Shown piece after piece: positions 1-9,338 of a DNA stretch of 54,318 bases (within the stretch, counting starts at the first letter, position 1; every line of letters begins with the position of its first letter). The notes below the pieces were generated by a model. The model worked only from the letters and a program-made list of their open reading frames with translations, did no database searches and had not been told where the DNA came from. The position numbers were made by a program, and so were the translations under genes. Source of the stretch: Flavobacteriaceae bacterium (GTDB taxonomy: Bacteria > Bacteroidota > Bacteroidia > Flavobacteriales > Flavobacteriaceae); NCBI GenBank assembly GCA_009926065.1, contig RFPP01000012.1:1-54318 (forward strand). Direction: 5' to 3'.

Positions 1-321
1 ATATTGGCTCAAATGTATCAAGCAATACGAATTGAAGTCAACCAAGAAATGGAGGTTTTGAAGGAATTTTTAGAGCAATCTCTAGAAATTTTGAAGCCAG
101 GTGGAAGATTAAGTATCATTTCATACCATTCATTGGAAGACAGATTGGTAAAAAGAATTATGAAAAACGGAATGTTTGAGGGCGAACCTGAACGCGATTT
201 TTTCGGAAATTTTTCGGTTCCTTTTAAAACAATTGGAAAATTAATAGTTCCTGACTTTCAAGAAATAAAAAGCAACAATAGAGCACGAAGTGCAAAATTG
301 AGAATAGCGGAAAAAAAATGA
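1..321 (+). CDS. rsmH: 16S rRNA (cytosine1402-N4)-methyltransferase RsmH, C-terminal part
   Basis: The window opens inside this gene, so only about the last 106 residues are present and the start lies upstream. RsmH methylates N4 of C1402 in the P site of 16S rRNA using S-adenosylmethionine. The visible part contains the family hallmarks LKPGGRLSIISYHSLEDR and, near the end, NNRARSAKLRIAEK. The frame is open from the first base. The stop overlaps the next start (ATGA) by four bases, which fits the usual dcw order mraZ-rsmH-ftsL-ftsI. Family assignment is secure; nothing can be said about the N-terminal half. Confidence 0.95.
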   Translation: MLAQMYQAIRIEVNQEMEVLKEFLEQSLEILKPGGRLSIISYHSLEDRLVKRIMKNGMFEGEPERDFFGNFSVPFKTIGKLIVPDFQEIKSNNRARSAKLRIAEKK

Positions 322-668
322 AAAATGGTGTTTACAGCATATTAAAAGCAAGATTTTTAATAAACGAAGAAGCAAATGCAACTAAAAATTGGCGTTTCAT
401 TGTTTTTTTGATTCTACTCGCTATAATAATGATTGCAAACAATAATAATGTAGATCAAAAAGTATTTAAAATAGTTCAATTATCGGGAGAAGTAAAAGAG
501 CTGCGTTCAGAATTTGTTGATCGCCGCTCTGAATTAATGAAATTGAAAATGGAATCTACGGTAACTCAAAAAATGGCAGTAAAAGGAATTTTGCCAGCAT
601 CAGTTCCTCCTGTTAAAGTAATAGTAAAGAAAAAAGAAGAAAAAGGATTTTTCAAAACTCTATGGTAG
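318..668 (+). CDS. ftsL: FtsL-like division protein
   Basis: A small bitopic inner-membrane protein of 116 residues. A basic cytoplasmic segment is followed by one membrane helix at about residues 27-42 (FIVFLILLAIIMIA). A periplasmic stretch rich in charged residues (about 50-90) looks like the short coiled coil of FtsL. FtsL partners FtsB and FtsQ and helps activate the FtsW-FtsI synthase at midcell. Sequence similarity within this family is weak, so the call rests on size, topology and position between rsmH and ftsI. The start overlaps the rsmH stop by four bases and the end overlaps ftsI by seven, so translation is probably coupled. Confidence 0.8.
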   Translation: MKNGVYSILKARFLINEEANATKNWRFIVFLILLAIIMIANNNNVDQKVFKIVQLSGEVKELRSEFVDRRSELMKLKMESTVTQKMAVKGILPASVPPVKVIVKKKEEKGFFKTLW

Positions 669-2665
669 AGAATAATAAAAATATTACCCTAAGAATTTAT
701 GTGGTTGCAGTTGTCATCTTTTTTATGGCGTTTGCAATTGTATTAAAAATTACAAATATCCAATGGGTAGAGGGAGAGTCATTACGTAAATTGGCGAATA
801 AACATTCTATTCAAAACTTTGTTATTCCAGCAAATAAAGGAAATATTTATTCTTCGGACGGAAGTTTATTGGCTACCTCAATTCCTAATTACAATATTCG
901 TTTTGATGCTTTAGCACCTAGTGATAAAGATTTTCAAAAGTATATAAAACCTTTATCGGATTCTTTAGCAGTATTATTCAACAAACCAAGTTATTATTTT
1001 CATTCAGAATTAACAAAAGCAAGAAGCAGTGGAAATAGATTTTACTTGTTGGCTAAAAATTTAAGCTACACTGAATATATTAAAATAAAAAAATTTCCAC
1101 TTTTCAAATTAGGAATTTACAGAGGGGGAATTATTATTGATCAACAAGTGATAAGAAAACATCCAATAGGTGAAATAGCTTCTAGAACTATTGGTTATGA
1201 GCGAATTACACCTGAAGGTAAACCTGATGGTAAAGGAATAGAGTGGGCTTTCCGAAAATACTTAAATGGAAAAGACGGAAAGGTTTTAAAACAAAAAATC
1301 GCAAAAGGACAATGGAAACCTATTCGTGATGTAAATGAGGTAGAACCACAAGATGGTTATGATATAATATCTACACTGGATGTCTACATACAAGATATTG
1401 CACACCATGCCTTGATGGATCAACTCATAAAATATAAAGCAGAACATGGCTGCGTGGTAGTTATGGAAACCAAAACAGGATATGTTAAAGCAATTTCAAA
1501 TTTGGGAAAAATTGCAGATAATACATATGCTGAAACTACTAATTATGCAATTCAAGAATCTCACGAACCTGGTTCTACCTACAAATTGGCGGATATGATG
1601 GCACTCTTGGAAGACAAAAAAGTGGATACTAGTACCGTTTACAATACTAATGGTGGAATAATGATGATAGCCGGAAGAAAAGTAAAAGATTCTCATGATG
1701 GAGGTTATGGAATTATTTCTTTGGGAAAAGGATTTGAAAAGTCTTCGAATACCGTTTTAGTTCAAGCAGTATATAATAATTACAAAAATAATCCTAAACA
1801 ATTTGTGAATCATTTGAATTCTTTTGGATTAAATAAACCATTAGGATTGTCAATAAAAGGGGAAGGAATTCCAAGAGTTCCTCAACCAACTGATAAATAT
1901 TGGTCGCCTATGTCTTTGCCTTCTATGGCATTTGGTTACGAAGTTTCCATCACACCATTACAAACATTAACCTTCTATAATTCTGTGGCAAATAATGGAG
2001 AAATGGTAAAACCACAATTTGTTTCTGAAATTAAAGAATGGAATAAAACTATCAAAAAATTTGATAAAATAGTAATGAATCCTAAGATTTGTTCTGATGT
2101 TACTTTATTAAAATTAAGAGCTGTACTTGAAAACGTTGTTAAGCGTGGAACCGCTAAAGATCTTTATTCTAAAGATTTCACATTTGCTGGAAAAACAGGG
2201 ACTGCTCAAGCTAATTATGCATTAAATGGTGGTGCCGACAAACATTATATTTCATCATTTGTTGGTTATTTTCCAGCAGATAAACCAAAATACTCATGCA
2301 TTGTAGTAGTACATAAACCAGATACATCAACAAATCAATATTATGGTGCAGATGTGGCCGGACCAGTTTTTACAAGAATTGCCCAAAAAATATTTACAGA
2401 TTCTCCAACAAGAAACGTAGTCAAAAATTTAGAATTGAAAAATAGAAATCAAGAAAAAAACTATTCTGATTATTTCACAAAATTACAAGAAAAAAGAAAT
2501 GTAATTCCAAACCTAAAAGGAATGGCAGGTATGGATGCTATTGCATTATTAGAAAATTTAAAAGTTAAAGTAAAAGTTATTGGAGTAGGAAAGGTTAAAA
2601 AGCAATCTTTAAATCCAGGATATACTATAAATAACAATACCATTATAATATTAGAATTATCGTGA
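662..2665 (+). CDS. ftsI: Division-specific penicillin-binding protein (FtsI/PBP3, PASTA-bearing)
   Basis: Septal peptidoglycan transpeptidase of 667 residues. It has one N-terminal membrane helix (about 11-31), a PBP dimerisation domain (about 55-215) and a transpeptidase domain with all three active-site motifs: STYK at 305-308 (catalytic serine), SSN at 361-363 and KTG at 511-513. The last 55 or so residues (VIPNLKGMAGMDAIALLENL onward) form a PASTA domain, so it resembles the SpoVD/PBP2x layout common in Bacteroidota rather than the shorter E. coli FtsI. It should act with FtsW on lipid II at the septum. Its stop overlaps murE by four bases. Confidence 0.95.
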   Translation: MVENNKNITLRIYVVAVVIFFMAFAIVLKITNIQWVEGESLRKLANKHSIQNFVIPANKGNIYSSDGSLLATSIPNYNIRFDALAPSDKDFQKYIKPLSDSLAVLFNKPSYYFHSELTKARSSGNRFYLLAKNLSYTEYIKIKKFPLFKLGIYRGGIIIDQQVIRKHPIGEIASRTIGYERITPEGKPDGKGIEWAFRKYLNGKDGKVLKQKIAKGQWKPIRDVNEVEPQDGYDIISTLDVYIQDIAHHALMDQLIKYKAEHGCVVVMETKTGYVKAISNLGKIADNTYAETTNYAIQESHEPGSTYKLADMMALLEDKKVDTSTVYNTNGGIMMIAGRKVKDSHDGGYGIISLGKGFEKSSNTVLVQAVYNNYKNNPKQFVNHLNSFGLNKPLGLSIKGEGIPRVPQPTDKYWSPMSLPSMAFGYEVSITPLQTLTFYNSVANNGEMVKPQFVSEIKEWNKTIKKFDKIVMNPKICSDVTLLKLRAVLENVVKRGTAKDLYSKDFTFAGKTGTAQANYALNGGADKHYISSFVGYFPADKPKYSCIVVVHKPDTSTNQYYGADVAGPVFTRIAQKIFTDSPTRNVVKNLELKNRNQEKNYSDYFTKLQEKRNVIPNLKGMAGMDAIALLENLKVKVKVIGVGKVKKQSLNPGYTINNNTIIILELS

Positions 2666-4125
2666 TTAATTTAAAAGACATACTTTGGAAAGTAGCCATT
2701 GAAGCAGTATATGGTTCAACAGATATTGCTATTGGAAAAATTGAATTTGATTCCAGAAAAGTATCCCAAAAGGATGTCTTTATTGCCATTTGTGGAACAA
2801 TTTCTGACGGTCATAATTTTATAGAAACTGCAATAAATAATGGAGCAATTACAATTATTTGTGAAAAATTACCTGAAATAATTGTTTCTGGAATAACTTA
2901 TATAAAAGTTAAAGATACAAATAAGGCAATGGCTATAATGGCCGCTAATTATTTTCATAATCCTTCAGAAAAATTAAAATTGATAGGAATTACAGGAACT
3001 AACGGTAAAACAACAATTGCGTCCTTATTATATCAATTATTTCAAAAATCAGGTTATAAATCAGGTTTGATTTCTACAGTTAAAGTTGTTGTTGATACTA
3101 CTGAATATATGGCCACTCACACAACTCCAGATTCTATTTCAATAAATCAATATTTGAATGAAATGGTAAACTTAGGAGTTGAATATTGTTTTATGGAAGT
3201 TAGTTCTCACGGAATTCATCAAAAAAGAACAGAAGGCCTATATTTTACAGGTGGGGTTTTCACCAATTTGTCTCACGATCATTTAGATTATCATTCTTCA
3301 TTTTCAGAGTACCGAGATGTTAAAAAATCATTTTTCGATCAATTACCAAAAACGGCATTTGCGTTTACAAATATTGATGATAAAAATGGTTCAGTTATGT
3401 TACAAAATACAATTGCAAAAAAACGTACTTATGCTCTAAAATCAATTGCTGATTATAAAGCTCAAATTATTGAAAATCAATTAAATGGGTTATTATTAAA
3501 AATAAACGGTAATGAAGTTTGGGTTCGATTGATAGGAACATTTAACGCCTACAATTTGCTTGCAATATATGGAACAGCAGTTGAATTAGGTATGGAACCA
3601 TTAGAAGTACTTCGATTATTATCCGAATTGGAAAGTGTGTCTGGCAGATTTCAATACATTATTTCAAATGGTAATATTACAGCAATAGTAGATTATGCTC
3701 ATACTCCAGATGCTCTAGAAAACGTATTAAAAACCATAAATGATATCCGAACTAATAACGAACAATTAATCACGGTGATAGGTTGTGGTGGTGATAGAGA
3801 TAAAGCCAAAAGACCAATTATGGCAAGAATTGCATCTGAATTAAGTAATAAAATTATTATAACTTCTGATAACCCGAGAACTGAAAAACCAGAAATAATA
3901 ATTGAAGAAATGGAAGCTGGGGTAGCTTCTCAAAACTATAAAAAATCAATTTCAATTTTAGATAGAAAGCAGGCTATAAAAACGGCTTGTCAATTAGCTC
4001 AAGCGAATGATATTATTCTAATTGCAGGTAAAGGGCATGAAACTTATCAGGAAATTAATGGAGTTCGCTATGATTTTGATGATATGAAAATTGTAAATGA
4101 AATGTTAGATCAACTAGGAAAATAA
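2662..4125 (+). CDS. murE: UDP-MurNAc-L-Ala-D-Glu:meso-diaminopimelate ligase
   Basis: Cytoplasmic Mur ligase of 487 residues that adds the third stem-peptide residue to UDP-MurNAc-dipeptide using ATP. The P-loop is TGTNGKTT at 111-118. The central domain has MEVSSHGIHQKRTEG (about 178-192) and TNLSHDHLDYH (about 201-211). DNPR at 403-406 is the motif that marks enzymes using meso-diaminopimelate rather than lysine, so this organism should have DAP-type peptidoglycan. The start is GTG at 2662, inside a four-base GTGA overlap with the ftsI stop; a later ATG would cut into the N-terminal uridine-binding domain. Confidence 0.96.
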   Translation: MINLKDILWKVAIEAVYGSTDIAIGKIEFDSRKVSQKDVFIAICGTISDGHNFIETAINNGAITIICEKLPEIIVSGITYIKVKDTNKAMAIMAANYFHNPSEKLKLIGITGTNGKTTIASLLYQLFQKSGYKSGLISTVKVVVDTTEYMATHTTPDSISINQYLNEMVNLGVEYCFMEVSSHGIHQKRTEGLYFTGGVFTNLSHDHLDYHSSFSEYRDVKKSFFDQLPKTAFAFTNIDDKNGSVMLQNTIAKKRTYALKSIADYKAQIIENQLNGLLLKINGNEVWVRLIGTFNAYNLLAIYGTAVELGMEPLEVLRLLSELESVSGRFQYIISNGNITAIVDYAHTPDALENVLKTINDIRTNNEQLITVIGCGGDRDKAKRPIMARIASELSNKIIITSDNPRTEKPEIIIEEMEAGVASQNYKKSISILDRKQAIKTACQLAQANDIILIAGKGHETYQEINGVRYDFDDMKIVNEMLDQLGK

Positions 4126-4169
4126 AGTTAAAGATAAACGAATAATCAAATTACCAAATTTAATAAATT

Positions 4170-5396
4170 ATGTTGTACTATTTATTTGAATACCTAAATA
4201 AGGTAATGAATATTCCAGGAACGGGAGTGTTTCAATACATAACTTTTAGATCCGCATTAGCTTTGATATTATCATTATTAATTTCTACCATTTTTGGAAA
4301 ACGAATAATCAATTTTTTGAGAAACCAACAAGTTGGAGAAACAGTTCGTGAACTAGGTCTTGAAGGACAATCTCAAAAAGCAGGAACACCAACAATGGGT
4401 GGATTAATTATAATTATTGCCACATTAATCCCAGTTTTATTATTAACAAAATTGAATAACATCTATATCATCCTATTAATAATAACAACAATCTGGATGG
4501 GAATTATTGGTTTTATTGACGATTACATCAAAATATTCAAAAAAGATAAAGAAGGATTAAAAGGAATTTTCAAAGTTTTTGGTCAAGTTGGATTAGGAAT
4601 AATTGTAGGTTCTGTTTTGTATTTACATCCTGATGTAACCATAAGAAAGGAAAATAATTTTAAAGCCCCAATAATACAAGTAGAAAATACAATTCAACAA
4701 ACACCTATTGAAGAAAAATCTACCGCAACTACAATTCCATTTTTTAAAAATAATGAATTTGATTATGCGGAAATACTTGCATGGACTGGAGAAGGTTATG
4801 AAAAATTGGCGTGGTTAATTTTTATACCATTTGTAATATTTATTATTACAGCAGTTTCTAACGGAGCTAATTTAACAGATGGAATTGACGGATTAGCCGC
4901 GGGAACTTCTGCCATTTCTGTACTCGCATTAGCCATATTCACCTTTGTTTCCGGTAATATCGTTTTTTCAAATTATTTGAACATTATGTATATCCCAGAT
5001 TCAGGAGAAATGACTGTTTTTATTGCCGCTTTTATAGGGGCATTAGTAGGATTTTTATGGTATAATTCCTATCCCGCTTCAGTATTCATGGGTGATACCG
5101 GGAGTTTAACAATAGGAGGAATAATTGCTGTTTTGGCAATTTCAGTTCGAAAAGAAATGCTAATTCCATTATTGTGTGGAATTTTCTTAGCTGAGAATTT
5201 TTCAGTGGTTCTTCAAGTAGCTTATTTTAAATATACAAAAAAACGATTTGGAGAAGGAAGACGAATATTTTTAATGTCTCCTCTTCACCATCACTATCAG
5301 AAAAAGGGATATCACGAAAGTAAAATAGTTACCCGATTTTGGATTGTTGGAATATTATTGGCCATTCTTTCAATAGTAACTCTGAAATTAAGATAA
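4170..5396 (+). CDS. mraY: Phospho-MurNAc-pentapeptide transferase
   Basis: Polytopic inner-membrane enzyme (408 residues, about ten helices) that transfers phospho-MurNAc-pentapeptide from UDP to undecaprenyl phosphate, making lipid I. Conserved sites are GTPTMGG (72-78), FIDD (115-118), NLTDGIDG (234-241), MGDTGS (307-312) and PLHHHY (371-376). The segment at about 152-212 between two helices is a hydrophilic insert absent from the 360-residue E. coli enzyme; longer MraY proteins of this kind are usual in Bacteroidota as far as I recall. It follows murE after 44 bases and precedes murD by two. Confidence 0.96.
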   Translation: MLYYLFEYLNKVMNIPGTGVFQYITFRSALALILSLLISTIFGKRIINFLRNQQVGETVRELGLEGQSQKAGTPTMGGLIIIIATLIPVLLLTKLNNIYIILLIITTIWMGIIGFIDDYIKIFKKDKEGLKGIFKVFGQVGLGIIVGSVLYLHPDVTIRKENNFKAPIIQVENTIQQTPIEEKSTATTIPFFKNNEFDYAEILAWTGEGYEKLAWLIFIPFVIFIITAVSNGANLTDGIDGLAAGTSAISVLALAIFTFVSGNIVFSNYLNIMYIPDSGEMTVFIAAFIGALVGFLWYNSYPASVFMGDTGSLTIGGIIAVLAISVRKEMLIPLLCGIFLAENFSVVLQVAYFKYTKKRFGEGRRIFLMSPLHHHYQKKGYHESKIVTRFWIVGILLAILSIVTLKLR

Positions 5397-5398
5397 TT

Positions 5399-6730
5399 AT
5401 GAGATTAGTCATACTTGGTGGTGGCGAAAGTGGAGTAGGAACTGCAATTTTAGGAAAGAAAAAAGGATATGATGTTTTTGTTTCTGATTTTGGAAAAATA
5501 AAACAAAATTATAAGGACGTTCTTAATAAATATAAAATATTTTGGGAAGAAGAAAAGCACACTCAAGAGTTAATTCTTAATGCTGATGTGGTGATGAAAA
5601 GCCCTGGAATTCCGGATAAAGCTCCGATTGTAAAATCGCTTGTTGCAAAAAAGATCCCAGTAATTTCTGAAATTGAGTTTGCTGCCCCTTTTACAAATGC
5701 AAAAACCATTGGTATTACAGGTAGTAATGGTAAAACGACAACCACAATGCTAACCTATCATTTGCTAAAATCGGCAGGACTAAATGTTGGACTAGGAGGA
5801 AATATTGGAAAAAGCTTTGCTTGGCAAGTAGCAGAAGACAATTACGATGTCTATGTTTTGGAATTAAGTAGTTTTCAATTGGATGGCATCATTAATTACA
5901 AGCCTGAAATTGCAATTATCACTAATATTAGTCCAGATCATTTAGATCGGTATGAATATAATTATGAGAATTATATAGCTTCAAAATTTAGAATTACAAT
6001 GAATCAAACAACAGATGATTTTTTGATTTATGATTCAGATGATGAAGCGATGAATAATTGGTTTAAAACAAATAAAACAAAAGCACAATTAATTCCATTT
6101 TCAATCTCTAAAAAAGTAGAAAATGGAGCATTTTTAAAACATAATATTATGGAAATTAACATCAATCAAGAAGAATTTGTAATGGAAACACAGTACATTG
6201 CATTAGAAGGAAAACACAACATGAAAAACGCAATGGCGGCAACTTCGGTAGCGAAATTGATGCAAATTCGTAAACAAACCATACGTGAAAGTTTGTCCAA
6301 TTTTCAAGGAGTGGAACACCGTTTAGAAAAAGTACTTAAAATCCAAAATGTACAATATATTAACGATTCAAAAGCGACTAATGTTAATGCAACTTTCTTT
6401 GCTTTGGATAGCATGAATACACCCACTGTTTGGATTGTAGGGGGAGTAGATAAAGGAAATGATTATTCAGAATTGATGTCTTTGGTTCACGAAAAAGTGA
6501 AAGCAATTATTTGTTTAGGGGTTGATAATAAAAAAATTATCGATTCATTTGGAAATATAGTGGAGATGATGATTGAAGTTACCAATATGAATGATGCGGT
6601 GATAATGGCTCAAAAATTAGCAGAAAAAGGAGATACCGTGCTTCTGTCTCCAGCTTGTGCAAGTTTTGATTTATTTGAAAATTATGAGGATAGAGGAAAT
6701 CAATTTAAAAATGCAGTGCAACATTTGTAA
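5399..6730 (+). CDS. murD: UDP-MurNAc-L-alanine:D-glutamate ligase
   Basis: Mur ligase of 443 residues that adds D-glutamate to UDP-MurNAc-L-Ala. A Rossmann-type N-terminal domain starts with MRLVILGGGESGVG. The ATP loop GSNGKTT is at 108-114 and NISPDHLDRY lies in the central domain. The ATG at 5399 was chosen because the protein then starts directly at the nucleotide-fold strand, and it lies two bases after the mraY stop. An upstream in-frame start at 5339 would add 20 residues encoded inside mraY and unlike the family. No terminator follows; the spacer to ftsW holds a short heptamer repeat. Confidence 0.96.
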   Translation: MRLVILGGGESGVGTAILGKKKGYDVFVSDFGKIKQNYKDVLNKYKIFWEEEKHTQELILNADVVMKSPGIPDKAPIVKSLVAKKIPVISEIEFAAPFTNAKTIGITGSNGKTTTTMLTYHLLKSAGLNVGLGGNIGKSFAWQVAEDNYDVYVLELSSFQLDGIINYKPEIAIITNISPDHLDRYEYNYENYIASKFRITMNQTTDDFLIYDSDDEAMNNWFKTNKTKAQLIPFSISKKVENGAFLKHNIMEININQEEFVMETQYIALEGKHNMKNAMAATSVAKLMQIRKQTIRESLSNFQGVEHRLEKVLKIQNVQYINDSKATNVNATFFALDSMNTPTVWIVGGVDKGNDYSELMSLVHEKVKAIICLGVDNKKIIDSFGNIVEMMIEVTNMNDAVIMAQKLAEKGDTVLLSPACASFDLFENYEDRGNQFKNAVQHL

Positions 6731-6752
6731 TAATTTATGATTTTAGAATTAA

Positions 6753-6772
6753 GATTTCAGATTTCAGATTTA
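6753..6772. repeat. Imperfect tandem heptamer, GATTTCA x3
   Basis: In the 118-bp murD-ftsW spacer the unit GATTTCA occurs twice in direct succession and a third time as GATTTA. The rest of the spacer is AT-rich with no clear hairpin or promoter. Similar period-7 tracts occur in two other spacers of this window (33814-33834 and 51281-51345). Confidence 0.6.
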
Positions 6773-6848
6773 ATTATTAGAATCAGCTTAAAATGAAAAA
6801 ATATGAGTTTATTATTATAAATTTTATATCAAAAATTAAAAATCAGTT

Positions 6849-8165
6849 TTGAAAGAACTAATAAACAATATAAAAGGAGATAAAGTAATATGGACATTTG
6901 TGGCCCTATTGGCTTTATTTTCCTTTATGCCAGTTTTTAGTGCGAGTAGTAATTTGGCTTTCATGAACGGCGGAGACGGAAATACAATAAGTTATTTACT
7001 AACTCATTTAGCTCATATTTTTATGGGTTTTCTCATAATTTACGGCGTTCACAAAATTCCATATCACTATTTCAGACCAATTTCAAAAATTGCTTTGCCA
7101 ATAGTTTGGATTTTATTAACCTATACCCTGTTGAAAGGAACCGTTATAGCTGGAGCTAATGCAAGCCGATGGATTAAAGTGCCTTTTATTGGAATTACTT
7201 TTCAAACATCGACTTTCGCATTCGTAATTTTGATGATTTTTGTCGCAAGATATCTATCCCGAAAAACGGATGAACCAATTACTTTTAAGTCTTCATTTTT
7301 AGATTTATGGATTCCAGTATTTATAACTTTAGCGCTTATTTTACCAGCTAATTTTTCTACGACTGCACTCATTTTTGCAATGGTGATAATGTTAACTTTT
7401 GTTGGAAATTATCCTATAAAATATATTGGAATCATAATAGGATCGGGTATTGTTTTTCTATTATTTTTTGTAATATTATCTAAAGCTTTTCCTGATTCTA
7501 AATTTTTTAATAGAGTTGGTACTTGGTCAAGTAGAATTGAAAATTACACCTCAAATAAACCAGGAGAAGATGATTATCAAATTAAGAACGCCAAAATAGC
7601 TATTGCTACTGGAGGAATTTATGGATTAGGCCCAGGAAAAAGCGTTCAAAAAAATGTACTTCCGCAATCCTCTTCCGACTTTATCTATGCAATTATTTTA
7701 GAAGAATATGGACTTATCGGTGGACTATTAGTACTTACATTATATCTGCTACTCTTTTTTAGATTTATTGTTGCTGCTCATAAAGCAAATACCTTATTCG
7801 GAAAATTGGTGGTCGTCGGACTCGGTTTTCCAATGATTTTTCAAGCCTTGATAAATATGGGCGTAGCAGTTGAACTATTGCCGGTTACCGGTCAAACATT
7901 GCCATTAATAAGTAGTGGTGGTAGCTCAATTTGGATGACTTGTGTGTCACTTGGAATAATTATTAGTGTAACCAAAAAAGAAGAAGAAATTGCTTTGGAG
8001 GTCAATGAAGCTGAAAAAAGAGAACAGATTTTACAGAAATTAATTGATGAGCAAATTGAAAAAGAAAATGCACTTGAGCAAGAAGCAATTGAACAAAATG
8101 AAAATTATTCTATTGAAGAAGTAACTTCAAATCCATTAGAACCAATAATAAAAAAAAATAATTAA
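6849..8165 (+). CDS. ftsW: Lipid II polymerase FtsW (SEDS family)
   Basis: Polytopic SEDS-family glycosyltransferase, 438 residues and about ten membrane helices, that polymerises lipid II at the septum together with FtsI. Typical blocks are ANASRWIKVPFIGITFQTS (about 99-117), GLGPGKSVQKNVLPQSSSDF (about 259-278), FIYAIILEEYGLIGG and PLISSGGSS near the last helices. The C-terminal 60 residues are a charged, glutamate-rich cytoplasmic tail that the E. coli protein lacks. The start is a TTG at 6849: no in-frame ATG lies before the first helix, and the peptide from TTG begins in the family-typical way (MKELINNIKGDKVIW). Its stop directly abuts murG. Confidence 0.93.
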   Translation: MKELINNIKGDKVIWTFVALLALFSFMPVFSASSNLAFMNGGDGNTISYLLTHLAHIFMGFLIIYGVHKIPYHYFRPISKIALPIVWILLTYTLLKGTVIAGANASRWIKVPFIGITFQTSTFAFVILMIFVARYLSRKTDEPITFKSSFLDLWIPVFITLALILPANFSTTALIFAMVIMLTFVGNYPIKYIGIIIGSGIVFLLFFVILSKAFPDSKFFNRVGTWSSRIENYTSNKPGEDDYQIKNAKIAIATGGIYGLGPGKSVQKNVLPQSSSDFIYAIILEEYGLIGGLLVLTLYLLLFFRFIVAAHKANTLFGKLVVVGLGFPMIFQALINMGVAVELLPVTGQTLPLISSGGSSIWMTCVSLGIIISVTKKEEEIALEVNEAEKREQILQKLIDEQIEKENALEQEAIEQNENYSIEEVTSNPLEPIIKKNN

Positions 8166-9257
8166 ATGGGAGTTTTTAGATTCATAATTAGCGGTGGCGG
8201 AACAGGGGGGCATATTTACCCAGCTATTGCTATTGCAAATGAATTAAAATCGCGTTTTCCTAAAGCACAATTTTTATTTGTTGGCGCTCAAGATAAAATG
8301 GAAATGCAAAAAGTCCCACAAGCGGGGTATTCTATTAAAGGGCTTTGGATATCTGGTTTACAAAGAAAATTGACATTACAAAATTTAGTATTTCCAATAA
8401 AATTAATATTTAGTCTATTGAAATCAATAGTAATAATTAAGAATTTTAAGCCAGATATTGTTATTGGTACAGGAGGATTTGCATCAGGTCCACTTTTACA
8501 AATGGCAAACCTATTTAATATTCCAACATTAATACAAGAGCAAAATTCCTATCCTGGAATTACTAATAAATTATTAAGTAAAAGGGCTAATAAGATTTGT
8601 GTTGCTTATGATAATTTAGATCGGTTTTTTCCAAGAGAAAAGATGATTCTCACTGGAAATCCAGTTCGACAGGATATTATTGACATTGAAAATAAACGAG
8701 AAGAAGCTATTAAATATTACAATTTGGATTCTTCAAAAAAAACACTTTTAATTTTAGGAGGAAGCTTGGGAGCAAGAACAGTGAACCAATTAATTGAAAA
8801 AGAACTTGATTTTTTTGTTTCTCAAAACATCCAGATTATATGGCAATGTGGTAAATTTTATTTGGATGAATATAAAAAATACAATTCCGATTCTATACAG
8901 GTTTTCGCTTTTTTAGATCGTATGGATTTAGTTTATGCAGCCTCAGACTTTGTAATTTCTAGAGCAGGTGCGTCATCGGTATCTGAGTTGAGTATAGTCG
9001 GAAAACCAGTAATTTTTATTCCGTCACCAAATGTTGCTGAAGACCATCAAACAAAAAATGCAAAATCGATAATGGATAAAAAAGGGGCATTAATGATTAA
9101 AGAAAGTGAATTGAATGAAAATTTTAATTCTGTTTTTAGCGATTTAGTAACTAATGAAAATTTGCAAAAACAACTTTCTGAGAATATTAAAAAGTTAGCT
9201 AAAGAAAAGGCCACAAAAGATATAGTAGATGAAATTGTGAAACTAATAAAGAAATGA
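8166..9257 (+). CDS. murG: UDP-GlcNAc:lipid I N-acetylglucosamine transferase
   Basis: Peripheral membrane GT28 glycosyltransferase (363 residues) that adds GlcNAc to lipid I to make lipid II. The N-terminal glycine loop is GGTGGH at 11-16, followed by [10 protein letters not shown] and IQEQNSYPG. The C-terminal UDP-GlcNAc domain has [20 protein letters not shown] and [14 protein letters not shown]. The ATG follows the ftsW stop with no gap, so the two are probably translated together, matching their consecutive use of lipid II. Confidence 0.96.
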   Translation: MGVFRFIISGGGTGGHIYPAIAIANELKSRFPKAQFLFVGAQDKMEMQKVPQAGYSIKGLWISGLQRKLTLQNLVFPIKLIFSLLKSIVIIKNFKPDIVIGTGGFASGPLLQMANLFNIPTLIQEQNSYPGITNKLLSKRANKICVAYDNLDRFFPREKMILTGNPVRQDIIDIENKREEAIKYYNLDSSKKTLLILGGSLGARTVNQLIEKELDFFVSQNIQIIWQCGKFYLDEYKKYNSDSIQVFAFLDRMDLVYAASDFVISRAGASSVSELSIVGKPVIFIPSPNVAEDHQTKNAKSIMDKKGALMIKESELNENFNSVFSDLVTNENLQKQLSENIKKLAKEKATKDIVDEIVKLIKK

Positions 9258-9264
9258 AAAGCAA

Positions 9265-9313
9265 AATTCAATGGCAAAAGTAAAAAGTAAGATTTTGAAT
9301 TGAAATTGCCATT
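9265..9313. repeat. Two interlocked inverted repeats in the murG-murC spacer
   Basis: AATTCAA (9265-9271) is complementary to TTGAATT (9295-9301), and AATGGCAA (9270-9277) is complementary to TTGCCATT (9306-9313). The order is A-B-A'-B', so the two stems interlock (pseudoknot topology) or are alternatives, since A and B share two bases. An A-tract follows before murC. Whether this folds in RNA is unknown. Confidence 0.4.
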
Positions 9314-9338
9314 AAAAAAAAAATAAATAAAAAACTAA

